Assembly (NCBI RefSeq): GCF_030445035.2
Contig: NC_080698.1
Location: 23,281,294-23,345,293 of the forward strand
DNA: 64,000 nt
Source of the DNA: Dasypus novemcinctus
Lineage: Eukaryota > Chordata > Mammalia > Cingulata > Dasypodidae
Reading direction: 5' to 3'
Of this stretch, positions 1 through 11,278 are shown in pieces (position 1 is the first letter of the stretch; each line of letters opens with the position of its first letter). The notes under the pieces were generated by a model that did not search any database, was not told the DNA's origin, and saw nothing but the letters and a program-made list of their open reading frames with translations. Both the position numbers and the translations under genes were made by a program.

Positions 1-1189
1 CTGATAAAAAATTTTCTGATTGTTCAATTTAGACCATTGATACAACAAGAAGGATTAGCAATACCTCCTTAATAAAAATGTTTTTTCTAACTAACTCTAT
101 GGCTATCTCAGAAGAAACAGAGTACTTAAAAATGTTCTGTACATCAGGAACTAAATTCTTTGAAGAAGAGGCAGTGATAGATGAAAGTACTTTCACTTTT
201 TTCCTTAACAGCAGCCGTTAAATAAGCATTACTTTTCATGAGTCCTTAGAGGAAGGAGCAAACTATGAAAGCCAGTGAATTTATGTACTATTCTTGTTTA
301 CCTGGGTTATAAATTACTCATGTCACTTTTTCACCTAGTCTCTGTAGTTTTTAAGTTCTAATCCATGAAACTCGACAAACACCTTTTAATCCTACTTAAT
401 TCCTAAATTTCTGAAAGACCATCTTTAATCTTTCATTATAATGATTGCCATGTGTCTGTGCATTTGACTGACTTAGTTTCTAGTCATGTTTAAAGTCTTA
501 GTGGTTATAGGTACTTCCTCATAATTTAAGGACTTAGGAGTGACTAAATCTAGGAAAGGCAACCCACTTTAAAATATATGCAGAGAGATCTAAAGGAGGT
601 CTTTATTAAATGAATTAAGAGCATTTAATTCTTATAAATGTCTTATAAAACACAGGAACCAGTTAGACTCTCAGAAATGGAAACATGTTATTTGTGAAAT
701 CAGAACCTTCAGGTAGGCTAGTAGTAGAAGGAACACAGCTGAAATCAAGCTAGGTATGGAAGTTATAGAAGTTCTGACAGATGCCTAAGATATGGTCCAT
801 GGGGAGGTGGAAGGGGGAGAAATAATAGCTGTGATTTTGTACAAACTGAATACAGGGGTGAGTTCTCAAACTGAATGACCAGGGCACATTTGAACAATAA
901 CATTCATGAAGACTTAAATGCCACAATTAATGAGCCTGATCTAATAGTGATATATAGAATTCTTAACCCAAGAGAGATTATTTAGTCTCTTCAAACACAA
1001 ATGGTTTATTTACATAAATTGACCATAAATAGAATTTCCAATACATTCCTAAAAAGCCTTCTTCATTGATTACAGTGCACTGATATTAGAACAAACAGTA
1101 TTTCATTGAAATTTTATAGAAATTTAAATCCTTACATCTAGAATTATTTTTCAGTTATTCATGAGTTTAAAAAGGAAACCAGAATAGAA

Positions 1190-1500
1190 ATTTTTAAATA
1201 CTTGAAAACTTAATGATAATGAAAGTACTGCATTTCAAAAACTTCATGGGATGTAGCCAAAACTGTACTCAGAGAAAAAATTTATAGCCTCAAGTACATA
1301 TATTAGACAAAAGATTAAAAATAAACTAAGCTTTCAGAACAAAATAAATTGACAAAAACTACAAGGAATTTTGAAGATAAAAATAAACTAATCAAATGGG
1401 GCCAGGAAAGAGATAGTAAAATTAACCAATAAGTAAAGAAAGATACAATTTTGAAAAGTATGGTGAAGAGAAAAAATAGAAAAGGCATAAATTAACTTTG
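1190..1500 (+). mobile_element. Old L1 ORF2 fragment
   Basis: The stretch around 1250-1330 (GTACTCAGAGAAAAAATTTAT, then AGCCTCAAGTACATA) matches the conserved ORF2 region of mammalian L1 between endonuclease and reverse transcriptase, which reads close to GCTCAGAGGGAAATTTATAGC in younger copies elsewhere in this window. All frames are broken. It is a heavily diverged, probably pre-xenarthran L1M-type piece. Confidence 0.55.
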
Positions 1501-1684
1501 GGAAGAGAAAGTAACCTACCATTTTATCTATAGTTACATTAAAAACATGAGAATTGTTAATTCACTTAGTGTAATGATATCACGCTTAGAGGGGTTTTTT
1601 AAGTTCTTTTCTTTTAGAGTTTTATACTTAATGTCCAAACCTAGATAATAACCATAATAAAAAGCATTTTTTGAACATGAGGTT

Positions 1685-1870
1685 TGTGCTATGCTTTGTT
1701 CTGAGCTATATTCTCACTGCCTTGAGACCTTGGCCATTTAGTTACTGCATCTGAATATACCTCCTGTTTCTTCCTCAAAATGGGGATAATAGAACCCATG
1801 CAATAGGGTTATTGTGAGGATGAAATAAGTTAGTGCTGTAAAACACCTAGAAGGTTAGTGATCACTACGA
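1685..1870 (+). mobile_element. MIR SINE fragment
   Basis: The segment carries the characteristic MIR core and tail order: CTTGAGACCTTGGCCATTTAG, TTCCTCAAAATGGGGATAAT, then TATTGTGAGGATGAAATAAG. It is diverged, as expected for an element that predates the placental radiation. The ends are approximate. Confidence 0.65.
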
Positions 1871-1974
1871 AGAGAATAAAGGGATGAGTTCTTAAATCGT
1901 TAGAGCTTGTCAGGTCCTGACTAGACTAGATTTCAGCAGTAACACACAGAGAGTGGATATAACATAACTTTTAA

Positions 1975-3600
1975 CACAAAATCTACACAAGGCTAGCACC
2001 AGAATGGAGAAAAGCCAGTCTCATCTACTGAATATGGCTACAAACATCCTAAAAATATTGAAAGCCCAGTGTGTTATAGACTTTATTCATATAATTTATA
2101 GAATTACACAGCATAAGAAAAGTAAGATTTATCCTTGGAATCTAGAGCTGGTTAAAGCTTACCAATAATAAGTGGGTTATTATCGTTACTGAAAATTTAG
2201 ATGCTTTACCATTAAAGTAAAGAATATGACATGGATACCTGTTCTCAATGCTAGTCCTCAAAACTACTGAGGTCCTGGCCAATGCAGGAAAAACAAGTAT
2301 GAGGGTTGAAAAGAGGCAAAACCAGCATTTTTGGCTGATAAGAGTAGCCAACCACCTAGAGAATCCACATAATATTAGAACCTAAGAGTCCTGCTACATA
2401 GTGGGATACAAGTTTATCATGTGAAAATTGATTAACTTCTATATACATCAACTGAAACCAAACAGTCATCAGAGGAGGCTGTTCTTAGGAGTATAAAAAC
2501 CTCTAAAGTATCTAAGAATCACCCTAAAAAGAAATCATCAAGGACTAAGAAGAAAACTACAAAAGACCTGGATAAATGGAGAAAAGAAATCTCGCTCATG
2601 TAAAGAAACACTCAAAATTGAGAAGATGTTAATTTCCTCACATCCCTCTGTACTTGCAATGCAACCTAATCAAAACCCCAACCAACTTTTTGAGTGCCTT
2701 GACAAGCTGGTTTCAAAATTAATATGAAACAATAAATTTAGAAACAGCCAAAACAGTGCATAAAAATAGACAACTAGATTAATGTTCCAAAATAGTTCAT
2801 AAACAAGTTCTTTATCTGTGGGATTTTAGTATATGATAAAATGACAGTTCAAGGAAATGAGGAAAGATCAAACTATTCAATTAAAAATGTCAAGAAAATT
2901 AGTTATTGGAAAAATATCAGTCCTTACCTTGTATCACAACAAGAAGAAGATTCAGATGAATTAAACAATTAAATGAAAAAACTAAAATTAGGAAAGATAG
3001 GATTCTTCAACAAAATATTTTTTAAACCTCCCCCCCCCCAAAAAAAAAAAAAAAACTTGATTGTATTTAATCTGTAATTCAGTTTAACAAAAACTACCAT
3101 GAGCAGTGTTAAGGTGAGCCAGATTGGGAAAAAAAATGGTTTGCAACAACTACTGTGGTAAAATGGCCAAAGTATATTAATAGGTAATTTCAGAAGAAGA
3201 AATATAAATGGTCTATAAACATTTAAAAAATTCAGCCACCCAGGTAATGAGAAAGTTCAAATTAAATAAGGTACCATTTCTCACCAATCAGATTGCAAAA
3301 ATGTTTAAAGTTTAAAATGATGTGCAGAAACATACTCTCACATTGGTAGGGGTATGAATGAATAGGTATCATCCACTTGGGGAAAAAATTGTGGTGGTAT
3401 TTTTAAAACTAAAAATGGGCATACCTGTGATATATCTGTTCTACTCATGGTATCCTGCTAATGTGCACAAAATAAAACAAGCGAAGTGTCCATCAATAGG
3501 GAAGTGGGTAAATCCAACCATTTCATAAGCATTTAGCAGATGGAATAATGAGCTATACCTAAATCCAGAAGGCCTTATTACCTAAATATATAACAACTTT
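1975..3600 (+). mobile_element. Old L1 fragment, ORF2 3' half
   Basis: Successive landmarks of the 3' half of L1 ORF2 appear in order: a GAGGTCCTGGCCAATGCAGG region (about 2268), a CAAAACCCCAACCAACTTTT region (about 2672), and the AAGTGTCCATCAATAGGGAAGTGG region (about 3485). Frames are destroyed throughout and small indels are frequent, so this is an ancient copy. A run of C then A at about 3030-3056 interrupts it. Confidence 0.65.
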
Positions 3601-4478
3601 TACTTTCAGATAGGTTACCTCTAAAGTTGGGGTAGTGGTTAAAGAGAACTTTGATCTTACTGTTGCACCAAGGACATAAGACATCTGTCATTTTTTAATT
3701 GCATAGAAGAATGAATTCAATAGCTACATGTTTAATAGGATCTGAATTCTAGTCTCCTTTCTACCACCAGCCAGCAAAAATTCATTTCATCCATCTGTTT
3801 TCTCATCTCCACACTGGGAACTGTGAGCCATCACAGGTTCCTATGAGAACTGGACTTCGCAGCCATGCCTGATGAAAAAGTGCACTACCCTTTCTAAGCC
3901 TCCTTTTGTGAAGCAAAGCGAACCATCTTTTTTTGCTCCCAAAGCATTTTCATAGAAAGTGCTCACGTTTGAAAAGTTCCACTTCAGTACCAAAACTAAT
4001 AATCACTTAATATGAAACTCATTTTGAAAATTCTCTGAGTACGTTTTGAGGCATATATTTCCAGTGTTATTCTTGCTATTTTCTAAGGTTAATTTAGCTG
4101 TTTTGGTCTGTTAAGATTCTCTTACATAGTTAAGGTTCTCTTACATCCTGTTAGACCACCCAACTGATCCCCATCACCCAGTCTCCCATAGCCCTCCCAA
4201 GTCTAATTCCGAACCTCTCATTTCATATTAGATATCAAGCTAATTATGCAATAAGCCAGTTTGGGAGATTTCACATTCATAAATTCATCACCTTTATGCT
4301 TCTCCAAATCTCTCCCCCTGTCCAGCATTTCATTAATTTCTGTCTTCTAGAATACCTGTCAGTATCATCTATTTAGCTTCTATGACAATAATGATGGGAA
4401 TTTCACTCCAGTATATTCAGACCCTTGGTAAATCTGAAGCAACATTGGTTTTGTTTTGTTCCCCCCTCCCGCCCCAAG

Positions 4479-4614
4479 GTATGGAGCAGTTTCAGCAGGA
4501 ATGTTATGTGCCCTTACCACCCTGTCTCAGCAACTGGAGAATGAAAATGCTGTGGATGTTTTCCAGGTTGCAAAAATGATCAATCTTATGAGGCCTGGAG
4601 TATTCACAGACATT
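4479..4614 (+). CDS. PTPRG: PTPRG penultimate coding exon (second phosphatase domain, C-terminal part)
   Basis: This 136-bp exon encodes the end of the second, membrane-distal (D2) phosphatase domain of a receptor-type tyrosine phosphatase of the R5 subfamily (gamma/zeta). After a split codon (the exon supplies only its third base) the translation begins [19 protein letters not shown] and ends with the conserved [21 protein letters not shown]. The intron acceptor is AAG at 4476-4478 and the donor is GTGAGT at 4615-4620. The last codon of the exon is complete, and it joins in frame with the exon at 6051. In this subfamily the protein is a plasma-membrane receptor with a carbonic-anhydrase-like and fibronectin III ectodomain; D2 has little catalytic activity and is regulatory. 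The paralogue PTPRZ1 is the only serious alternative. The sequence [20 protein letters not shown] fits my recollection of gamma better than zeta. Upstream exons lie outside the window. Confidence 0.93.
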
Positions 4615-4674
4615 GTGAGTAGTTTGCTTATTTGTGAACCGACATCAGCTGAAACCTGAACTGACCCTCTAGAG

Positions 4675-5120
4675 CAGTGATTCTTAACTGAGGATGATTT
4701 TGCTCCTTGGGGATTTTTAGCATGTCTGGAGTGCAGGGGTGGGGTAGGGTTTGGTTGTTACAACTAGGGGCTAGGAGAGGAACTACTTGGATCTAATACG
4801 GGGGTTCTTAACCTTTTTTGTTCCATAGACCCCTTTACCTGTCAGGTGAGATGAAATTTATTTATTTATGTATTACATACATTCATAAGTGAAAGAAATG
4901 CTAGATTTCAGTTAGAGGTCAGAGAAAATAAAGATAATAGGTTTTTTGGGGTTTTTTTCAATTCAAGCTCACGGATCCCCTACTCCCACCCCCGATTAAG
5001 AAGCCCTGATCTAATGGGTAGAGGTAGGGATGCTGCCAAATGTCCTACAATGCACAGGACAGCTTTCTCAACAAAGAATTATCTGGCCCAACTATCATCA
5101 GTACCAAGGTTGAGAAACTG
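4675..5120. mobile_element. hAT-Charlie-type non-autonomous DNA transposon, split by a nested one
   Basis: The element begins CAGTGATTCTTAACTG and ends GGTTGAGAAACTG, which form imperfect terminal inverted repeats. The flanks are an 8-bp direct repeat with one mismatch, CTCTAGAG (4667-4674) and CTTTAGAG (5121-5128), the target-duplication length of hAT transposases. Its interior (ATGTCTGGAG, CTACAATGCACAGGACAG, AACAAAGAATTATCTGGCCC) is a widespread eutherian MER-type hAT MITE whose exact subfamily name I cannot fix. It has no coding capacity. A second hAT element interrupts it at 4798-5007. Confidence 0.8.
4798..5007 (+). mobile_element. hAT MITE nested inside another hAT element
   Basis: A 210-bp insertion with terminal repeats (GGGGGTTCTTAACC at the left, GATTAAGAAGCCCT at the right). 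It is flanked by a perfect 8-bp duplication GATCTAAT at 4790-4797 and 5008-5015, diagnostic of hAT insertion. The interior includes CATTCATAAGTGAAAGAAATGC and CAGTTAGAGGTCAGAGAAAAT. A relative lies in opposite orientation inside L1-A at 30699-30884. Confidence 0.85.
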
Positions 5121-5154
5121 CTTTAGAGCATAGTATTCTCTAGTTATAAAACAG

Positions 5155-5845
5155 GGATTTGCCATTAACTCAATTACCTATGAACATCGAGACTCAGTTC
5201 CAAGCTGGAGTGGAACATCACCAACCCAGGGTCCACAGGATGGAGGAATAAAATATGGATTAGAGTGAACTTATAGGGATTTGCCATTAACTCAATCACC
5301 TATGAACATCAAGACTCAGTTCCAAGCTGGGGTGGAACATCACCAACCCAGGGTCCACAGATGGAGGAATAAAATATGGATTAGAGTGAACTTACTGGTA
5401 TATTACTATAGAACTATTGTGACCAATAATGGAAGAAACTGTAGCATTGCTCTGGAGAAAGTAGCCACAGTAGTTGCTGAGGGCAGGGAGGGGGAAGAGG
5501 AAATGAGATGTGGGGGCATTTTCGGGACTTGGAGTTGTCCTAAATGATATTGCAGGGACAGATGCTGGGCATTACATATCCTGCCATAACCCACTGAATG
5601 GACTGGGGGAGAGTATAAGCTACAATGTAAACTATAATCCATGCGGTGCAGCAGTGCTCCAAAATGTATTCACCAAATGCAATGAATGTGCCACAATGAT
5701 GAAAGGGGTCGTTAATGTGGGAGGAGTGGGGGTGTGGGGTGTGGGGAATGTGGGAATGTCTTATATTTTTTAATGTAACATTTTTTGTGATCTATGTATC
5801 TTTTTTTAAAAAACTATTTAATAAAAAAATAATTTTTTAAAAAGA
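5155..5845 (+). mobile_element. Family X short L1-derived element (type I), with a duplicated 5' segment
   Basis: ORF-less repeat with an A-rich 3' end. It shares long stretches with the copies at 21200-21870 and 56895-57565: GGGTCCACAGGATGGAGGAAT, GAACTATTGTG, GACTTGGAGTTGTC, GTATTCACCAAATGCAATGA. The first 121 bp are tandemly duplicated (about 5155-5275 and 5276-5396, a few mismatches). It lies in sense orientation in the last PTPRG intron. Target duplications are not clear. The open frames at 5281-5547 and 5510-5773 are by-products of a GC-richer stretch. Confidence 0.75.
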
Positions 5846-6050
5846 CATGAAGACAATGTAGGTCTTTATTGTAAAAGAGTTAAGTAATTAAAGAAAAAAA
5901 GCCTTTCTTGCATAGTATAAATATATATTCCTGTTCTTCTAGTGTGTTTGTTACAATTACAGTCTAATTGTTATTTCCACCTTAGATGAAGTGACTTAGC
6001 TGTTTTTTGGTTGGGAGTTAACTAAAACTGTCTTTCTCTTTTTTTTCCAG

Positions 6051-6197
6051 GAACAGTATCAGTTTGTCTATAAAGCAATGCTCAGCCTGGTTAGCACTAA
6101 AGAAAATGGAAATGGTCCCATGACAGTCGACAAAAATGGTGCTGTTCTAATTGCAGATGAATCAGACCCTGCCGAGAGCATGGAATCTCTAGTGTGA
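6051..6197 (+). CDS. PTPRG: PTPRG final coding exon and stop codon
   Basis: The exon follows acceptor TTTTTTCCAG and reads 48 codons, starting [18 protein letters not shown] and ending [14 protein letters not shown], then TGA at 6195-6197. It completes the D2 domain and the short C-terminal tail. The last residues (ESLV) are a class I PDZ-binding type motif, shared with PTPRZ1, where binding to PSD-95-type scaffolds is known; for gamma it is inference. The tail sequence with [11 protein letters not shown] supports PTPRG over PTPRZ1. The frame is intact and continuous with the previous exon, so this locus is a functional gene and not a pseudogene. Confidence 0.95.
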   Translation, partial: EQYQFVYKAMLSLVSTKENGNGPMTVDKNGAVLIADESDPAESMESLV

Positions 6198-9100
6198 TTG
6201 GAATCCTGAAAGGGCACTTAATTTGTAAAACTTCCGAAGACTGAGAACTTTTTTGAGGCCTTTTTTGCCAGACTCTAGGTTATACAATAACCCAGTTACT
6301 TTTTTACACTGATAAAAGTTTTGATATTTATTTTTTGCCATTTTATGTCTTAATGGTATCCTACTGAGCATTTGCACCTCTGTTCATTTCACACAGTGAA
6401 AGGCAATTTTACCTAGATTGCACTATCTGATCAGTGTTACTGCCTATAATCTAATATGAAATCAAACCCTGATGTGACATTCCATGACAACATACATGCT
6501 ACTTTTTTGTTCAGTAGTGCAGTGGAGGTCTTTATAATGACAGTGAATCTAGATTTTGTTATTGCTGAAGCAGTTGCATTCTACTTTTCCCCAGTCTTCC
6601 TCTCCTATTTTTTTTTAGGCACTGTTAAATACTGTATGTCTTCTGTATTTTAATGGAGTGGGTGAGCATTGTTTTCTTTTACAGAATAGCAGGCTATTGG
6701 GAGGTATTAAAGAAAGTTTATCAACCTTATGGCCTTGAAACAGTTCCACTTATGATGGTTGAGATATCCATTTAGAAAGTAGAAGGCACAAGAGTCACTT
6801 CATGTGAACATCACTTATTAGTTACAAGGTTATTTTCACACTTAATAAAATGCCCAATTGTGTCAAAATAAAAGGATAACTCTGTATTACAGTTTTCACA
6901 GTAGCTATGTGAACAGTGTGTGTTATTTCCATTTTAACTCTTTGATAAAGCTATCCCTAAAATCAGGGCTATCTTTTACAATAGAGAAATGGCAATATTT
7001 TACACAACTCAGCTAGGAAACAACTGTAGTTACTTTCCATTAATGCTTCTTCATTTATAATACCACACCTCACAGTAGATAGAAGAATGACATTGTGCAG
7101 GTGTCTTCTAAAAATTATAGCAATCTAATAAAGACTACCTATATAGTTAACATTCTTTTCTTTCCTTTTTTTGCCAAATGTTTCATGATAAATCTCTTAA
7201 TCACATACACTCAAAATTAAATCGAAAATACTATATTAGCAAAACTCTTGGGACAATCTAAACTCCCACACATGGATAAATCTGATTTGAAGAGAGAAAA
7301 TCAGAATCTCGAACAAAGGTGGTATCTACATTTTTAAGTCGCATTTTTTTACTTAAGAGGGAGACTTTTTATATACTTTCGTGTACTTTAGCCTCAAGAA
7401 TAGAATGCTTTGGTGAAAGAGGCTGATAATCATTACATGAGCCCAAGGAAGATATTTGGTCCAGCCTCTGGAGCCAAATTCACCCTGCAGTACACAATGG
7501 GAAAATCAGGAACATTAATAAGACATTTCAGTACAGTTTGTTAGAAAAATAAGCTACTTACTGAGTTCTGCTGCTTCTATTGCATGTTTCCTTTGAAGGA
7601 ACAGCTTTGAAAGTAAAATCATCAAAAGAACTAGACCTGTTAACATGAAAAATAAATCAAACCCTGTTCTTGTTAATAAATTTCAACAAATAGGCCACTC
7701 TGACTACTTTCATATTATCTAGGCAGGAATCAAAATAGTAGTAATAATCAGCACTGAGATTCTATATATCTTGAATTAGCATTATCTGAAATTTGCCAAG
7801 AGTGGTACTGGAGGCCGAAAGCTGCAGAAGAGAGAGAGGCTACAAGCCAAGTCCAAGAGTTTAAATGCATAAACCAGATCCATGGAGTTTTCATGAACTA
7901 TATAACTTGCCCCAGTTAATCTCATCTTTTCATCACATAGACTCAACAACACAGAATAGCCCAGTGGCTTTCAAGAACTGCATAGGCTGGGCTTGAGAAA
8001 TGTGTTCAGTTGAACAAAATATTCTAGGTTGTATGTACTAGATGGCACAGTTTCCAGCCATTCAGCACCCACCAGAGGTGATCCACAAGGAAACTCTTAA
8101 CATAATAGAAACACTACAATTCCCAGAAGACTGACAGAATCAGGAAGGGAAAGATTTCACATGGCAAGAGCTAGATCTTTATAAGTCAATTGAACAGGTT
8201 CTTTCACTTGTGTAGAGTAGATGGCACAGGGGGCTTCACCTTCAGAAGTATATTAGAGTTGGGGTTATAAGGATCATTTAGATTTGAAGTTCTCTGTGAG
8301 CAGTTATGTATCTATAGCAGGCTTGAACCAAAGTCTTCAGATCCTGACCCACTGAACTATGAGCAATTGCTTTTTGCCCTTCTTGCCAAAGTGGTCCAAA
8401 CACATCACTGAGGATAGTTATATTCAGCAATTCCTCACTTTCACCTCAGAGTGTATCCTTACATCATTCTTCATTTGTTATTGGCAAAAACATGCTTTCA
8501 TCTTTCCAGAGGCAGAGAGTTTTGAAGATGGTGGTAGTGTTTTTTTTGAGACATAAGCACATTGCTTAGCCACATAACAAGGTTATTACCACTTGCACTC
8601 AGGGGGAAAGGAAATAGCTATTTCAAATTAATGTGTGTTATGGGATAAAATAAGCTTCCTGTGTGTATGAATTTAGCTGTGTAAACAGAAGGCACACATA
8701 CAAAATTTAAATGCAGTGATAGACCAAGTGGCCGTGCTGGACATCAGAGAAAAGACAATTTTTTTTTTTTTAAAGTTAACTTGAATTTCAAGAAAGAATA
8801 AGATAGTTCAATTGGTTTTCTAAACTTTTATATTTTGGAGCTTTTCGAGTCCATTTCGAGCTCAAGAGTCCAGCAAGGTCAGAGAAAGGTTATGGTATCT
8901 AAGGTCTGGCTCCTGGAGTTCTTAGCCCAGAGTGACACTGAAATCAACAAATAACCTTAATCATTTTATAGTGACAGCACAACTGCCTTGTTATGAATTT
9001 TTAAGTGCATATATACTATATTTAAAAAATAAAATATAGATACCAATTTACCAAAGATACATATTACTAATTCTAAGCAAAAAAAGAAAAAGGAAACCCA

Positions 9101-10195
9101 AACTCATCATAATTTAAGAAAAAATATAGTTTGTCTTAAGAATTTAGCAGTTTTACTGGAAAAAGCATTTTCAACTCCTGTGTTCTAAAGTTTATGTTCA
9201 AATGGTGCCAGTGAATTTTTATATGAAGGGAAAATGCCTGCTTTTTTTTTTTAACAGCTATAATTTCACTTAACCCTTTGCACTTTCCCTAAGTTGCCAT
9301 TTAACATGCAATTTTGGTTTATCTCTAGAAAGAAGGCATGCTACAATTAGGAAGGAATTGTAATAATGATATTTGGCCTCTACTTTGTCTTAGCTGTTAA
9401 ACTGTTTTTAGTATTTTTGTTAAATATTTGCAAAGGGAAGCATTTTCTACAGAGGGTAATTAATTTCAAGAAAAATATCTTGAGTTTTAAGAAATAAACA
9501 TCTCCAGAAAAGGAGACAGTCAATTTTATAAAATGTCACAACTCTCCAACATTTGGGGTAGTGACTCCTTCTTTGTTAGGTCATTTGAAACTAGCAAGCA
9601 GCCATTGTTTCTAAAGAACTCAGCCTTCATGTTAACTCATGTTTCTTTCGCTTCATTTCAAAATACCTAAAATCATTAAAACTGTAAATATTTTGTTGCT
9701 TGGATAAGCATCTTCTGGGAACTTTGTATCTATGGTATATAATCATAGAATTTTATATTTTCATATAAAGCTAATTTTTTTCTAGTTTCAACTCTGTCAT
9801 AGTTTTGTTTTGTTTTTTTGTTTTTTTTTTTGTGGTGGATATGTGAATTCAACTTTCTGTGTATTGAAGTAGCAAGAACCATCTTTGCATTCCAAAAGAA
9901 TCCAACATGTGTTATTTCTTTGAGGCAGTGATTGATTGTGAAAGTTGGGTTTTCTTTTTAATTCCATTGACCATTTGTGCAATAGAAATTAGACATAATT
10001 AGTCACTGAATACATTGTCACATTGACCCATTTGGGAAAAGTGGTTTTTTTAATTTGTTTGGGAGGGAGGGGTTTTGTAACCTGAAATTTTCCCTTTTTT
10101 CTTCTGTTTAAAACTATATCAAATCATTCTATTATAGTGTTATTTAATATGTAAATTGTATTGCTATACATAAAATAAAGTATGGTTTTTGATGT
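6198..10195 (+). other. PTPRG: PTPRG 3' untranslated region
   Basis: From the stop codon to the last strong poly(A) signal there is about 4 kb without a recognisable transposon, in clear contrast to the rest of the window. That is expected for a conserved long 3' UTR, and PTPRG is known for one. Internal AATAAA hexamers occur (for example 6844-6849 and near 7126), so shorter mRNA forms are possible. The part from about 9200 onward has T-rich, UTR-like composition. The 3' boundary is inferred from the signal at 10174 and a T/G-rich stretch after it. Confidence 0.7.
10174..10179 (+). terminator. PTPRG: Poly(A) signal, likely distal PTPRG 3' end
   Basis: AATAAA within ATAAAATAAAGTATGG, followed within 15-40 bases by a T/G-rich stretch (GGTTTTTGATGTATTC, TTAGTGTTGAG), the usual downstream element. 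A second AATAAA at about 10238 is a weaker alternative. Confidence 0.65.
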
Positions 10196-10838
10196 ATTCA
10201 TTAGTGTTGAGCATTTCTATGAAAATGTCTATATCCAATAAAAACAGGTTAATAGTCTCCCTTAACAGGTCATATTTATGCCCACATACTCTCCCGACCT
10301 CAGATTTCATAGCAGCCAAATGAATATTAGGAGGAATCTTTTACATATGCAGCAAACCAAAATGAAAGCACTAATTCCAGCACAAAGAATGAATTTATAT
10401 GATGCTAGAACCCAAGTCTGACTCAAACTATATCCATGGGAATTCAGTACTCTTTTGCAGACACCAGAGCCATACAGAGATTGACTGCCTATGGATCATA
10501 TTCAATACACAGATATATTTTATTTAACCGTAATTTTTAAGATTCAAACTACCAACCTTTAAAAACTGGAAAAATTTACAGTAAAAGATTCAGATTTCAA
10601 GCTTCTTTCAAAATACTGGGAGGTGTTACAATACCAGGTTCACATCCCCACATACATAACAAGCTGGAGAGTAGTATCAGTTGCCCCTTTTAGGTGGGGT
10701 GTACACTGAGTCGCTCAGAGTCCCCATGTCTTTCCATCACCTTCATTAGACATAAATAACATGCCTGGATCCTGTGAGCAGTTATTCTGACACAGACCAT
10801 AAGAATTTTAGGACCATCTGCCTTGATGTCTCAGACTA

Positions 10839-11278
10839 TGTTTTAGTTTCCTAGGCGACTTAAAGCAGATAACATAGAATGAGTTGGCATAAACAATGAG
10901 GATTTATTAGCTTACAGTTTGAGACAGAAAATGTCCAAATCAAGACATCATCAAGGCAATGCTTTCTTCCTAAAGACTGGCAGCCAGCAATCTTGAGTTC
11001 CTCTGTCAACATGGCAAGACACATGGCAGCAACTGCTAGTCTCTCCCTTCTCTTCTGGATTTTGTTGATTTCAGCTTCTTGCTTCTGTGACTTTCTTTTT
11101 TTACCTTTATGTATTCATCCCATTCATAATGGACTCCAGTAAGACGATTAAGACCCATCCAGGGCCACACCTTCACTGAAGTAGCCTCATCAAAACATCC
11201 TAATCACACTAAGTTTGTATCCATAGGAATAGAGTCGCTTTAAAAACATGATTTTGGGGGGTACCTACCAAGCCACCA
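10839..11278 (-). mobile_element. MaLR-type LTR (solo), reverse strand
   Basis: Read on the reverse strand, it starts near the GGTGGCTTGGTAGGTACC region, carries ACTGTAAGCTAATAAATCC (poly(A) signal AATAAA) and ends in ...AAACATAGTC on the plus-strand left edge (TGTTTTAGTTTCC on +). The same order of landmarks is seen in the paired LTRs at 59385-59855 and 61271-61702. No internal region is attached. I could not find an unambiguous 5-bp target duplication, so the outer boundary is approximate. Confidence 0.7.

Larger units (their letters stand above)
1..4478 (+). other. PTPRG: PTPRG intron (3' part), no exon seen
   Basis: This is the intron upstream of the penultimate PTPRG exon, ending in a pyrimidine-rich tract and AAG acceptor at 4476-4478. 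Inside it I see decayed L1 pieces near 1190-1500 and 1975-3600, a MIR near 1685-1870 and a C-run/A-run at about 3030-3056. The stretches 1-1190 and 3600-4450 show no gene or recognisable element. The short open frames here have no coding character. Confidence 0.75.
4615..6050 (+). other. PTPRG: Last PTPRG intron
   Basis: The intron runs from donor GTGAGT (4615) to a long pyrimidine tract and CAG acceptor (6048-6050). It holds an hAT-type element (4675-5120) with a second hAT element nested in it, and a family X short element in sense orientation (about 5155-5845). The remaining sequence shows no exon. Confidence 0.85.

Noticed and set aside
4479-6197. PTPRZ1 in place of PTPRG
   Set aside because: The tail with [11 protein letters not shown] and AESMESLV and the [14 protein letters not shown] stretch fit my recollection of PTPRG; PTPRZ1 differs at several of these positions. 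An alignment would settle it.
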